Assembly: GCA_030268105.1 (NCBI GenBank)
Contig: BSDZ01000079.1
Coordinates: 5,416,001-5,480,000 of the forward strand
Direction of reading: 5' to 3'
DNA: 64,000 nt
Source of the DNA: Volvox africanus
Taxonomy: Eukaryota > Chlorophyta > Chlorophyceae > Chlamydomonadales > Volvocaceae
Shown: one piece after another, positions 1-11,885 of the stretch
Layout of the letters: the number at the start of each line of letters is the position of its first letter
Numbering within the stretch: position 1 is the first letter of the stretch
Notes under the pieces: model-generated
The model's database searches: none
Told to the model about the DNA's origin: nothing
Seen by the model: only the letters and a program-made list of their open reading frames with translations
Made by a program: the position numbers and the translations under genes

Positions 1-136
1 AAATACTCTCGCGTATAGCACTACAGATTGGACGAGCGTGGGTCGCTAGCGTACTGCCGAGTACAGCTACAATAACACGATTGTTGCTAGGACGGATCGC
101 TATAGATCCCAACTGATACACCATTTGATTTGAACA
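1..136 (-). repeat. Copia-2 LTR, cut by window start
   Basis: This matches the right-hand 130 bases of the solo LTRs at 3498-3747, 23236-23469 and 29952-30194. On the minus strand it begins TGTTCAAATC at position 136, directly after a purine tract (minus strand of 137-149) that follows a copia RNase H tail. It is therefore read as the 3' LTR of a minus-strand copia element, cut off by the window edge. The orientation of the whole Copia-2 LTR family in this window is taken from this junction. Confidence 0.6.
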
Positions 137-331
137 CGGCCCCTCGAGACGTTCCTTGCAACAAGTGACAAAAACAAACTCCTACCAGAAACTCTTTTTA
201 AAACCGAAAACTCAGTCAAACGAGCTCTCCCCAAGCAAACTCCGAATGCTGACTTCGCCACCCCCATTTCCATAATGCACTTCTTGAACTTAGCTTCTCC
301 AAGTGCCTTCGCCAGCACATCTGCCACCATA
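137..331 (-). pseudogene. Ty1/copia RNase H C-terminal remnant
   Basis: On the minus strand a reading frame starts with MVADVLAKAL and continues EAKFKKCIMEMGV. This is the end of copia RNase H, where the family consensus is roughly D-M-V-A-D-(I/V)-L-T-K-P-L followed by KF and MGV. The complete copia at 16038-20132 ends with the same motif. Everything upstream of position 331 (the rest of RNase H, reverse transcriptase and integrase) is missing, so this is only the tail of a dead element. It sits right before the LTR at 1-136, as expected for the 3' end of a copia element. Confidence 0.6.
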
Positions 332-3300
332 TGTTACACAAAACACCATGAAAGTGGAGCCTCCCACCTAGAGACCCACTCTTGCCATAGGGGATTGATG
401 GGGGGTGCACATTGATCTGCTTGGAATTATTCCTAAGCATGCCGAACCCAAGAACGACCGAAAGTCAATCGTCTAAATGCTTTGCCGATTGTGTAGCTTT
501 GCCGTGTCGCCTGCGTGAGCTTGTGCTCTGAGCCGCAGGTGAATCGGATTGTTCCTCATTCACTGCTGCGGCTGCTGTTCGGAACCTTAAGTACGGCTGA
601 AATGTCGCGATTGTTGCTAGAGCGGATCGCTACAAATCCCAACAGATCATTTGATAATAATACAATAATACAATAATAAGCCAAGCTAAGTCGCTGTAAA
701 ATGTTTGATGTCAAATTGTTAAAAACTTATGTTTTTGGGCTTGCATAAGTCGCCATAAGCTGAAATTACACAAATATAACTCTGCTTAGAGAGACTTAAA
801 GGCCTGTAATTAAAAACCTAACCAGGACTATACCCCGAGCGACCTTCGACGATCGCCATAGAGGTACGTCAGGCTAAGTTTGTTGAACTCCAAACTTATA
901 CCGCACTTTGTTTCGTATGGTATTTATCCGACAGGGGGTGCTAGGCCTAGCAATATTAGCTTGTAAATCTTCATATGGAAATACACTATGTACGCCGCTT
1001 GTGAAGGCTTATTAATCGGCCATTCGAGCGTTGAGCGGCACATACAATCAAATACGTAGGCAGGGGACGAAAACCAAGGTACGCGATCAAGTACGATGCC
1101 GGGCTGCTGAATGAAGAACCGTTGATGTACATTATGTTGTTGGACAACCAAAAGTCAATCGTCATGCAGGATTTCTGTGGGCGTTTCGTTCTGTGGTGGG
1201 CGCTGAATCTGTAAACATGTCAATCTTTGTCGATCGCCCGTACTTCACACCTACGTCATCCCTGCTGTCTACCTTGATTAGAGGAATTCGAGAAATTCGT
1301 TGAATTAGTGGACCTAACCTAAAACACCTACCCCCTTGCTCCATAGACCCACGCACGTGTCAAATCCACATTAACAACTTTATCATTCATCTCAAGCGCA
1401 CTATACATAGGCGCTCAAAGACCGCTGCAAATAAGATAATGTATTTATTCACACCATAGCCAGATTTTGAACATTCAGCAAATAAAATGATGGAACGAGA
1501 CCAAAGGAAAGCATCGAAGTACTTCAACAGCAATGAGCCGACTTACTTGAGTAAGCGAGCGAGCGAGGGGCATCATCGGATGCATGGGTCGATGCAGCGG
1601 TAGGTTAGAACTATTTATTGACGAGAGGGTGATCGCATTATTCAGTGCTGCATCATGAAAATGATATTGAAGTATCTAATCCTGATGCTAACTCGCGAGC
1701 TCTTCCTCAGAGAATGATTCTACAGCAAGTGTTTGAAACATCAAGACGAAACGAAGCGGGGAAACTGCTATCGGGATGTAGCTAGCAAGCACCACGGGTG
1801 CATGTCGCGGCACACCATATACTACGTACCGATCTTCACACCTGGTTTAAATATAAAGCACCTTTCATGCGTTACAAACCCGCATCACAAACACGGTTTA
1901 CCGTTTGGTGCAGAGTCGGCAATTTTCATTTCTGCAACGAGCAGGCCCACCGGGTTTCAGGCCTTCGTATCATATTGTTGGTTTGTCGTTCGTTATGTCC
2001 CGCACAAAATAGGTATACTGACGTGTTGACGAACTCCATATCAATGAATCTCACTAGCTAGGTAGAGGCCATCCAAGAGCCTCTCAAGCAAGGTCTACGC
2101 CAGCAGCAAGGAATCCCCTGGCACTCTGGGAAACTCGCCTCTTCACTACCCCTTCACTATCCGTTCACACCCTTCATTTTACCGACATCCCTTCATTATG
2201 TACAGACGTACGTATGTTTCCAATACTGCGCACAAATAATTATTCGTCGTATTAGTATAAGTATAAAAAGTACTTCCACGGCTTGAGCGCATGTCTTACG
2301 TATGAAAACTATAAAAATAAAATATACCAACAAGAATTTTCTTGATCATGGGTTTATTCGTTGGTCAGCAGCCAATCGATAGTTCCAACCTATTGCTAAA
2401 TGGACATATGGTTGCTCCAAGAGTGCAAGACATACAGGAAGCACATAGACGGCCGTGCATGGCCCCGCCTGCCTGTCCCAGCCAGACAGGCAGGGTACAG
2501 TACGTAGTAGTCCCTTTCTGAGGCCGACTTATCCGAACAGTTGAGCTCATGCGTTTTCTTGACCAAGGTATCGCGAACGTAGATGTATGTAGGTATATGA
2601 TGATGGTGGGCGCGCGGGGACATGTGTGTACGGAAGATAACAGTTTCTGCGCCTAACGCCACGTTTCAAAGGACCGCCGGTCATTTTGACCGCCAATTCG
2701 ACCGTAGTACGAGCAATGGGTCTTATGTGTCGAAATTTGCTTGCAGGACTCATCACGGGAGCCGAACTCGACATAGTGGTCCTGCAATGCATCAATATAA
2801 GTAGCTCATTGTATACCATGATATTGACGTCACTTTTGATTTATCTTGTGCGCGTTTTGTTCGTATGCAAGCAAGCAGCAGCAAGTAGCTAGACAGGGGC
2901 GACGCGCGCATACAACATACAGCGTGTAGCCCTGCCTTGGATTGGGGACACAATCGCTCGTCTTAATGTAAGCGTTGTCTATCCGCGGCACATACGTACC
3001 AGCCACAAACGGAAAGCCCTCATCCATCCACCGACTTTTCTATGGTATAGCACTCAGCAGAAACGCGACTTTCTGCACGCCGAGAAATACGCACACAGCA
3101 CCTAAAACCTCTTAATTAAGGTAAGGGATCTACCACTGCCGGTCCGTCCGCAATAAACTCCTTTTATACGGCGCGCGTTTTCTCAGCCCGCGCGCGCGGT
3201 GCATGGGATGAGATCCCATCACTTTCATTCGTTTTATTTGATATGCAGCAGCAGGCTAAGATTGAAGATATGGAATTCTGCCATTAATCTGCCCTGGGTT

Positions 3301-3332
3301 CCAAAGAAAGACCTTGCAACACTGGCAGGGTC
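332..3332. other. Unassigned DNA, no gene recognised
   Basis: Only short overlapping open frames occur on both strands and none resembles a known protein. The stretch is AT-rich with scattered short repeats. One recognisable piece, 602-657, is a fragment of the Copia-2 LTR. The last few hundred bases should contain the promoter of the gene starting at 3333, but I see no convincing TATA box. A CG-rich patch (GCGCGCG words) lies at about 3170-3205. Confidence 0.5.
602..657 (-). repeat. Copia-2 LTR fragment
   Basis: About 55 bases resemble positions 70-130 of the window-start LTR: GATTGTTGCTAG, a GGATCGCTA block, then ATCCCAAC and CATTTGAT. Nothing of the rest of the LTR is present on either side, so it is a small degenerate piece. 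Confidence 0.5.
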
Positions 3333-6300
3333 ATGTCCTCCAGTAGTGTGGTTTTGTTATTATTCGGCGTTCTAACGTCATCAACAATCAAGATAGCGCT
3401 TGCACAAGGTGAGTACATACATACATATGGCTATATGGCTACCTACTTATATGGCTGTATGGCTTTATTTATGTATGTGTGTGTGCGTGCGTATGTTTGT
3501 TGAAATGTAGACTATCAGACATTAGGAAGCCTGACGTAATAGCGAGAAAGTATACGTTACATAGTATCTAATAGGAGAATAATTCTGAATTGTTTGCTCC
3601 GGAGTTGGCACAAATACTCGCGCACATAGCACTGCATACTGGACGAGCACGGGTTCACGCTAGTGTACTGCCGAGTACAGCTACAACAACACGGTTGTTG
3701 CTAGGACGGATCGCTATAGATCCCAACTGATTCACCATTTGATAACAGTGTTATATGCAGCTTGCATACATATATTATTTCATATACGCATATCGTAAAG
3801 TCAACATTAGCTTACTTAAAGTTGTCAGGATAAAAGCTGCTTGGAGCTTTGCTCATCTAACTATGTACCTATGTTGAGTTGCTCTCTGCAAGGGGCAAAC
3901 CTAATGAAGAAGTCGCTATCTGGCAACATGCATGCGCAGCAGACTTTGTTATCATTAGCTATCAGTTTCTTATTACACCGTTTTGTAAATTGCTTACATA
4001 TTTTTGGGTCATGAGATTGGTCAAGCTATTGGCGTTCCTGATTATTATCCATGACCCATTACTAATAATGCCTGATAACCAGACGTCGTCTTAATCTCAG
4101 CAGCACGTGTGTGTCAATTCTCTCGCAGGTTGCACTGAGTTTGCTGGCTATAGTGCACAGCCTAACAAGGCATGTTACCCACTCTATCCTAGCCGAGTCA
4201 CATGCATACAGTGGCATCTATATATGGTGAGAGACAATCTGCATCGATGCATGCATGTGCAGGTTGTGTGGAGAATCTTGCTCTGGCTAGGCCGACCTTT
4301 GCTTCTTCCGTTTACCAAGCAGGGGGCGGCATCTATCACCACATGAGGGCAGTGGACGGAGTTACTCAGTATGACACTTTAAACGTTAGCAAACCCCAGC
4401 TGTACCAAAGTGCCACTGGTGACAGATCACCCTGGATTTCGATTGACTTGGGCACCCCGTCAGTGATCACACAGGTGGTCATTTGGAGCCGCTGCGACAC
4501 TTTAGGGACCAACTTCAAACCCAGTCTGCGCATCGGCAACTATAGCATGCAAGTGTATGAAGATACCCCTTACATAAAGTTTGACAACTTAGTGTGGAGT
4601 TGGACACAAAGCAATGCCATCCCACAGTGTACCACAGTGAACATCACTTACACTATAGTCGGGCGCTGGGTGGTTCTGCAAAACCCTGGCGAACAACTGC
4701 AGGTGACGGAGATCCAGGTTTTTGGTATCCGAGGTACGTACCTGCAGAGCAGTTTTTTTCAGCCACTGTATAAATGGAATTGCTGTCATGCAATTGAGCT
4801 ATTATAACTCGGTAACATACAGTGCAGTTTACTTCTGACAGGTGACTCAGGGTATTTTACGTATGTATGTAGAGTGCGCACTTTATAATAGTAGAGACGC
4901 ATAAAAATAAACCTACACATGCATGCACAAGGCAAGGAGCGAGGGCCTTGATGGGTGGTCCACATCATGTCGTCTTATTATTATTATTATACCATTACTA
5001 TTATTCATATTGTTATATTAATATTATTATTATATTATCACCACATCCTATAAAGACTTTAATTGATACATCCCTTAACCTGAGGACGGATTGCAGCGGC
5101 CAACATTATTATTAAGCTTGCAAACACATCGGTTGCTTGTGCTGTATTGTGCGTAAACAATAAATCGATGATGTCCTTACGTTCCACCTCTTAAAGGTAG
5201 TGCTGAACGCACGGTCCTTAGATGCTGGGAAACTCGTAGACGGAATCATCGTATATCGTATACATCGTACATCATCAACCGTGTCTTCTCCTTATCACCA
5301 GTGCTTCATTAGATGTCGCCAAGCTTCCTGTGCAGGATGCATTGAAATTTCATATATATCGAGATGCACGATGCTATGTCATGCATTAAACAAAGATATC
5401 GCGAATATCAGGATTAGATCATCCTAATCATTATCATCATGCTTGGATCGAGGAGAATCGATATAGTAAACAGTTTGTATGTGTGCTGTAGCAGATGACT
5501 CGTGCTTGCTTTAATCACCCCCCACTCTCTCGCAGGTGACTTTGTGGACAGCCTGCCCAACTTGGCGTTCGGTCGCCCAGCATACAGCTCATCCGTATAC
5601 CAACAGAAGAATTATGTGCCCTCTGTGGCCGTGGATGGCGTCACGCATTACCAATTCGGCGAGGACCCCAACTTCCCACAATTCTTTTGTTCAGACACTA
5701 CTGACATGTCCCCCTGGTTTTCGGTCGACCTGGGGGTTCTTGCTTACATAAGCCGAGTGGTCATCTGGAGCCGCTGCACTGATAGATCGGATACAATGTT
5801 CAACATGATGGGTGCTGAGCTGCGCATAGGCAATACCAGCATCCGGTACCCTAATGACACTGGCCTCTTGACAAGCAACCCCCTGGTGTGGAAACAACCC
5901 ACTAACATGAAGCAATGTGTCTTCCAGGATGCTGCATTTGATCCGCCCAAACTTGGGTCCTGGGTGACCTTGCACAAGAGGTATTATGAAGTTGAGAGAT
6001 ACTTGCAATTGACTGAGTTCCAGGTCTTTGGCATCCCCTTCACGTAAGTCCAGTTAATATGATATTATGACATTTCCTGTTTCGCACATTTGGACACTGT
6101 AACAACTCGTGGCATTCAGTATTGCCATACCGTCTTTAAATAAACATGAAGTCAAAATGTTTGATCGTGCACGGTTATGTGCTGCTGACGCATATTGAAT
6201 ACCGCACGCATACAGCTCGTAACTCATCATTGCACGTAAAAAGGACATCCTAGCCAGCCACCAAGAATGTTAGAATTGTCAGGATACACTCCATCCCCCT

Positions 6301-7256
6301 GCTTTATCCCCCATCATCATTGTTTCAGGCCGTCACCCCCACCACCATCACCACCGTCACCATCACCACCGCCACCGTCACCACCGCCACCGTCACCACC
6401 GTCACCACCGCCACCACTATTACCACCACCATCTCCACCACCGCCACCATCAGCCCCACCACCACCACCATCACCACCATCACCACCATCACAGCCACCA
6501 TCACCACCATTACCACCATCACCATCACCACCGCCACCGTCACCACCGTTACCATCACCACCACCACCATCACCACAGCCACCATCACCAAAACCGCCCC
6601 CACCGCCACCGTCACCATCACCACCACCATCGCCACCGCCACTGCCACCAGAACGTGCTTGCTTCCCTGCTCATGCGCGCGTGCTCCTGCGTGACGGCTC
6701 AGAAGCACGCATGGATCAGCTGAAATTAGGACAGGAAGTGGGGGTTTGGCAGGCGGACGGTTCGATTGGCTATGAGCCGATTTACGCTTGGGGCCACAAG
6801 GAGCGCAACTCTGGGCCGGTTAGGTACGTCCAGATCGACCTCGTCTCGTCTGCTGTTGCCGCTACGGCCGCTGCTGCTGGAGGTGATGCAGCTGCAGTCC
6901 GGTCGCCATCAACTAGCAGTGCAGCTCAGCTGGTGCTCACCCCTGGCCACTTCGTCATCATGCCGTGCCATGATTGCCGTACCAGCGGAGCAGTAACCCA
7001 CAAGCGTGCTGACGACACGGTGCCAGGGGATGAGCTGTGGGTGGCTCCAGCGCTTGTGAGCGGCCGTACCAATGAGTCCTATGGCGGCACCGGTTTGCGT
7101 CTTGAGCTCTGGCATGTGAAGGCTGTCCAGTACATCAATTCGGAGGGCATGTACAATCCCTTCACGCTTGGTGGCACTGTGATAGTGGAGGGCGTTGCAG
7201 CCTCCTGCCACAGTGACTGGTTCTTGGACTCCGCTGTGGACATGCTTGGTGCGTAG
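3333..7256 (+). CDS. Secreted lectin-like protein: F5/8C-F5/8C-proline-rich-Hint
   Basis: The gene model has four exons: 3333-3408, 4263-4733, 5536-6043 and 6329-7256, with GT-AG introns, 1983 coding bases and a predicted 660 residues. Exon 1 encodes a signal peptide (MSSSSVVLLLFGV, ending ALAQ). Exons 2 and 3 each encode one F5/8 type C, fucolectin-like domain (about residues 26-182 and 183-351). Both contain NLA...RP, AVDG, SPW...(I/V)DLG, VIWSRC and ...QVFG. Exon 4 encodes a proline-rich block (about 352-459, SPPPP units) and a Hint domain (about 462-660) starting ACFPAHARV, with the T-x-x-H motif in LTPGH and ending in CHSDWFLD. The likely role is an extracellular matrix or cell-wall protein; sugar binding and self-cleavage are inferred from family only. 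Exons 2 and 3 join in phase 1. An alternative exon at about 4129-4226 has splice-like ends but would break the frame. Confidence 0.8.
3498..3747 (-). repeat. Copia-2 solo LTR in intron 1
   Basis: A 250-bp unit with TG...CA ends (TGTTGAAATG to GATAACA on the plus strand) lies inside the first intron of the lectin-Hint gene. It is flanked by ATGTT on the left and GTGTT on the right, a 4-of-5 target duplication. No internal element sequence is attached, so it is a solo LTR. It carries one end-to-end copy of the sequence also found at 23236-23469 and 29952-30194. Confidence 0.7.
4974..5040. repeat. ATT-rich microsatellite
   Basis: An impure run of TTA/ATT triplets in intron 2 of the lectin-Hint gene. 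Confidence 0.7.
6329..6650 (+). repeat. Proline-rich (SPPPP) coding repeat
   Basis: Imperfect CCA/CCG/TCA triplets encode about 107 residues, nearly all proline and serine, in the frame that joins exon 3 to the Hint domain. This is typical of hydroxyproline-rich linkers in volvocine cell-wall and pherophorin-type proteins. The other frames through the tract (poly-Thr/Ile, poly-Val/Met) are artefacts of the repeat. Confidence 0.75.
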
Positions 7257-7296
7257 TACCGTACGTGCGTCTTTGGTTGATATTATGTGTATATTA

Positions 7297-7301
7297 TGTA
7301 A
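7297..7301 (+). terminator. TGTAA polyadenylation-type signal
   Basis: TGTAA lies 41-45 bases after the stop codon of the lectin-Hint gene. This pentamer is the usual poly(A) signal of chlorophycean nuclear genes, which supports both the 3' end of the gene model and an algal origin. Confidence 0.55.
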
Positions 7302-7321
7302 TATACACTATAACAACAGAT

Positions 7322-7690
7322 TCGTGCGTTAGGCTCGCGTTAGGCTGCGTTAGGGCGCGTATGTGTGCGTTTTGTGCGTTAGCGGTTGCGTTAGCCTAAC
7401 GCGAGCCTAACGCAAAGAAATAGAAAACTGGACAGAACGTCTGTTATAGTGCGTCGTTTTCAAGTTCGTTTAAATGAAAACAATATTTATAATGATTATA
7501 AAAGTTCCCTGTAATTTTTATTACGTTTCGTGGTGCTCGAAAATCGGGGGCTTGCGTATGTTCTAACGCGAGCCTAACGCAAACCTAACGCACGCGATCG
7601 CAAACCTAACGCACGCGTTAACTTTACGCAAACAGCTTGCGTATATCTTGCGTACAGTGCGTTACGATACGCACGTAACGCACTGTAACG
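7322..7690. repeat. GCGTTAG/CTAACGC repeat array, left
   Basis: Many copies of GCGTTAG and its complement occur in both orientations within about 370 bases. They include an exact 20-bp inverted pair (GCGTTAGGCTCGCGTTAGGC and its reverse complement, loop of about 50 bases) near 7328-7412. The word is not in regular tandem; spacers vary. A matching array lies at 11040-11600. Confidence 0.75.
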
Positions 7691-9221
7691 CAGTTTACTC
7701 AAAGTTTATGTAGATAGCGCATAATAATGTTCGGAGCACGGGTTTGCCGGATTTATTTAGTTTGCTTACTTGCTCTTATTGTGCAGTAGTCTCGAGACTT
7801 TGTGCATAAAATATCTTCAAAGTTAATTTCAATTTAGGATAGCGCTATGAATACTAGTCGTTGTACAAGAGATTGCTCTGGTGAACGCTTGTTAACATCG
7901 CTAAATCGCTACCATTATACGAATTTAGAATCTGTACATGTGGCTTACTTTATAACATAGAACTCTGAAGTGCCACACATGGCTGTTCAGGGCTACCTTT
8001 CTAATTATGGAAGGCTTTCTAATTATTGAGCAGCAAGCTGCCGGAGTTAGCAAGTGTGGGTAAGGACCGAGGAAATTTGGCAACAGCAAACCTTACACAG
8101 TAGCCAGGCAACAATCTTTCCAGATGGAGACCCAAACAAAGTCACCAAGAGCCACAGTTACACATCGAGCAGGCCCCAAAAATTAGATAGCCTTGTCTGG
8201 CAAGCATCATAGCAGCTTGGCGTATGTGTGAAAATTGACCATGAAAACGAGCATGTGTGAGAGGTACTCTATGACCCCAAGGCTTCCCCAATACAGACAT
8301 ATTGCAATGCAGAATAGTTCAATCGCTGCACGGGAATGAATAGTTCAACGGATTCACGCTACAATTTTCAGCACGGTCATTATTTTGTTATTGCATCAAA
8401 AACGTCATGCACATTCCTAACCAGAATTGTTTCATGGCTCCAGAAACTCCAAGCACGTGCCTAAGCCGATGACGGCGCTGTACTGAGGGCTGCCCAGAAC
8501 CCTTGCCTTCCATCCCATCCCGCTGGCCCTGGCTCCCAAGACGGGGCACATAGACGGGGCATCTCAAGTGCAAACGTTGCAATGGTGATTCTAAACATCC
8601 TCGTCACAATGAAGTCACTTCTCATTGCTACTAAAACCAGGAAGAGCCAAGCTTTGAGCCAAGCGGCTGCTGCCTTGGTCGATGCCATCTAGCACATCCG
8701 ATGCAATGTTGCCTTCTAGTGGTTCCCTTCCAGGCATGACACACTGAAAATGTTCCTGACTTTCAGGGGAAAAGTGTTTTCGGGATGTAAAGAGTTTCAT
8801 ACGGGACTTTCCATCATAAGCAGAAGGCGGCTCCATTCGTTACTGAAGCAATTATTATTTCTTTACAAATATATGATTAGCTGTTGATGCTGCAGAAATT
8901 ATACGTATGCTGCCTGCGCAAGCAAGGTTGTCCAATAGAACTGCTACTGTATGACATGGACGACCTGACGACTGTGTACAATGGGTGGCATTAAATGTAC
9001 ATATAAAGGATGTTGTAAAGCAGGGTTTCGAAACATTGTTGCTTACATGGGATTGATTGGCAGCCGCACAACCCTGGACGGAGTACGGAAGCACTACTCT
9101 TCGCTTTTAAGTAGTAAGTATGCATAAGATTTGTATTTTACTTTAACTAGTAAAAGAATAAGTTTTTTTCCTGCGTTTATTTTTGTCGTGTACGAAATAC
9201 TTTATTGCCACCAACCCGCAG
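7691..9221. other. Unassigned DNA between repeat array and exon-like blocks
   Basis: No gene is recognised. Minus-strand open frames at 8388-8836 of 64-75 residues (one with MEPPSAYDGKSRMKLF) look vaguely coding but have no known motif and break between frames. They could be a decayed exon. Confidence 0.35.
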
Positions 9222-10561
9222 AAAAACGGCCGAAATGACGTGCCATTAGGAACTCATAATGGGCGCCCTAGCAAAGGCCAAAAGCAGCCCGCGCATGGTG
9301 AAGATGCATCGATGATGGTGCTGGCTGCCAACACAGCTAGCATACATCAGAAGGAGAAGGAGGTCAAGGCCGCTAGACACTGACAGGTTAGTGCAAATAC
9401 TAGTAGTACGGAGAGTGGATGATGGGGTGTGCAAATTACCAGGCGCGCTTAGCAAAATTATTGCTGGATGGGTGATGTACATTACGGATCTCATATACAG
9501 GGATGTACAGATCATTAATGTCCTTTAACCTGTTTTCTCCTTTCTGTCTTTTATATAATTGTTCCTATTCTCCCCAAACGTACTTCCTTTTTATGTAGGC
9601 AAAGAGTTCACAGCCCTCTACGACAAGGAACTCCAGCAGGAAAGCTAGGAACTCAAGCAAGGCGGCAGCAAAAAAGGTACAGCCCATTCATCCTGTCTTC
9701 CTGTTTTATTGAGCTGTAATTTTATGTTTCGTTATATTCTTTTCATTTGCTGTGTGCTTTGTCGTTTGATGTGCCATATGTTGATTTATTTTTCTCTTTT
9801 TTGATAGAAATTGTAAGCTTGTAATTTCTCAAATCATATATGTATGCTAACGTCGGCCCTTGAAGGTAACGAACGATGACGATGTGCGGCCATCCACGAA
9901 AGTGAGGCGACCAAGCACGGGCACCAAAAGAAAGGTACGAAATATTGAGGTCAGACATTACTTACTTTTTAATATAACCTTTTTATTACTACCAAGTCCC
10001 TTCACGTATTTTGGACCAGCAGGTGCCGTTGGAAGACAAGTCTACGGATGACGATGACAGTTACGACCACCAGGGACAGAAGGTAATTTCCTTAGTTCAG
10101 CTTATTATCTAAACTTCCTTCATGTTTGAATGTATAATTATAATATGTGTTGTTTTGACTGATAAAGGTCAAGAGTGTTTCGGAAGGTGTGCGATGTACA
10201 CGGGCACTACGTCAACGTAGGAGCTCAGGGAGTTAGCAGAAACAGGTAACAAAGTGTCCAAGTACATAGTACAGCAAATGAAAGACTATGCTTTTAGAAT
10301 GATTAGTGGTACTTAAAAGCACTGCCCACCCTAGACATGATTAAGATTATTGTAACCGGAAGTGATAATTGCTGAGTGGTGACAGCTTAATTTACATTTA
10401 TACATATGTATGTAAATAAGTATAATTTTCCTTTTCTAAACTTTTCAGGAGTTGCTTGAGGAGGAGGTGAGCGAGGACCAGAAGATTGAGGACGAGCAGG
10501 ATGACGCCACCACTGCGCCAGAGGAGGACGACAACAGAGAGAGTGAAATAGAATACTATTA
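9222..10561 (+). pseudogene. Possible multi-exon gene or pseudogene, basic then acidic
   Basis: A series of exon-like blocks is each preceded by AG and followed by GT, all readable in phase 0. They lie near 9222-9382, 9600-9677, 9867-9934, 10022-10082, 10170-10250 and 10449-10561. The predicted pieces are basic at first (AKSSQPSTTRNSSRKARN, then VRRPSTGTKRK) and strongly acidic at the end (ELLEEEVSED to SEIEYY, stop TAG). I do not recognise a family. Two blocks contain an in-frame stop just before the putative donor (TGA near 9380, TAG near 10233). Either the splice sites are slightly different or the gene is dead. No start codon exon could be assigned. Highly charged tails of this sort are common in nuclear proteins, which is only suggestive. 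Confidence 0.3.
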
Positions 10562-11039
10562 GATAGAACTAACATCTAACATGTTTGTTTCTAAGCTTAT
10601 ATTAGAGCGGGCTGCTAAATGTGCGGTGGCAGATGAAGTTAGGATGTATGTACCTAATGATGATTGAAATGATTGGTGCATGGTACAAATGATTATTGAA
10701 CTCATAAACAAATTTGATTGGCAGGATTGGATGTGTAGAAATTTGATTGTTTCGTTGAATTAATGCGTACTCACCAATGGCTGCTTACCTGGATGCTATC
10801 CGAATATTGAACTGTAAATTATTGCCTGGAATATTTTCATCTATCAAAACTGAAATCCTATTGATATTCTTCATAACAGCTACGTACATTATGACAGGAT
10901 AGTTTCCGTACACACAAAAATAATTCTGCAGCGGGTGGGCAAAACAGCAAACAATAACAGGAACGAGAACTGAAACAGTAAAGAAATAACCAGAACGACC
11001 AAAAGTAGTTGCAGTGAGCAAGAATGCGAGGCTGCCTCG
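10562..11039. other. Unassigned DNA, no gene recognised
   Basis: AT-rich sequence between the last exon-like block and the right repeat array. Minus-strand frames at 10785-11046 look like chance. Confidence 0.4.
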
Positions 11040-11600
11040 TACGCAAAGCGAAAGTGGCGCGAATGTTGCTATCGCACGCGTAAGACCTTGCGAAAGCGTG
11101 CGAATATGTTAGTTACATGCGTTTAAAACTTTTACGCAACCCACAACTGCTACCTGTGTACGCATTATTCGCAGCATACGCAAGCATGCGTTAATGCGCG
11201 TTAATGCGCGTTAGGCGTGCGTATATTGTGCGTTAGAGAACTTTAACTTCCATGCACGCTATGTATTTTTGCTTGCGTATGGGTCTCTAACGCTTGCGTT
11301 GCGTTAGGCCTAACGCACACCTTAGAATCTATGTGGGTGCGTTTGACATTGCGTAAGTTCGCGTTAGGTTGCGTTAGCTAACGCAAAGTAAACGCAAACA
11401 TTTTCGTTCCCTCCCAAAAAAGTTTATTTGCGATTGCGTTAGGTGCGTTAGGATTGCGTTAGCGATACGCAAGCAATAACGCAATGCGTTTGATTTGCGT
11501 TAGGCTTTGCGTTAGCTCGCGTTAGTTCGCGTTAAGCTTGCGTTAGGCTTGCGTTAGGGGTCCCTAACGCGAGCCTAACGCGAGCTAACGCACGAATTCC
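11040..11600. repeat. GCGTTAG/CTAACGC repeat array, right
   Basis: More than 20 copies of GCGTTA or TAACGC by eye, in both orientations, densest at 11440-11600. It includes a palindrome around GCGTTAGGGGTCCCTAACGC near 11553-11572. It shares its word and its GCGAGCCTAACGC phrase with the array at 7322-7690. The two arrays bracket 3.4 kb. Confidence 0.75.
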
Positions 11601-11654
11601 TTGTTATAGTGATATAATACAAACATGCATGCCCATTATGTGCATATGCACCAC

Positions 11655-11835
11655 CACTGCTATATATGCTGGTGTGCATGTATGGACACCAGCATATATG
11701 CATGTACGCATGTATGTATGTATATACATACATACATACATATGTATGGGTCCGATCAGGACCCATGGTGCTCGTCTTTGGAGGGCGAGTCGCCCACAGT
11801 GTAACACCCATAATACATACATACATACATACTTC
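11655..11835. repeat. CATA/GTAT microsatellite with inverted repeat
   Basis: Runs of GTATGTAT and CATACATA face each other around 11700-11745 and recur at 11812-11832. Just before them TATATGCTGGTGT and ACACCAGCATATA form an inverted pair with a 10-base loop. Confidence 0.7.
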
Positions 11836-11885
11836 GTTTCCTTCACTACGCTGCTGGCGCTCTGGCGCCCGCCCGCATCCGAATC

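Noticed and set aside
4128..4226. Extra exon of the lectin-Hint gene
   Set aside because: It has AG and GTGAGA borders but its donor phase does not fit the acceptor at 4263, so including it would break the frame of the first F5/8C domain.
6325..6708. Minus-strand poly-Val/Met frame and plus-strand poly-Thr frame
   Set aside because: Shadows of the CCACCATCA-type repeat; only the proline frame joins the F5/8C and Hint exons.
7322..7690. GCGTTAG words as interstitial telomere repeats
   Set aside because: Green algal telomeres are TTTAGGG/TTTTAGGG type in uniform tandem; this word has a fixed GC start, variable spacing and both orientations.
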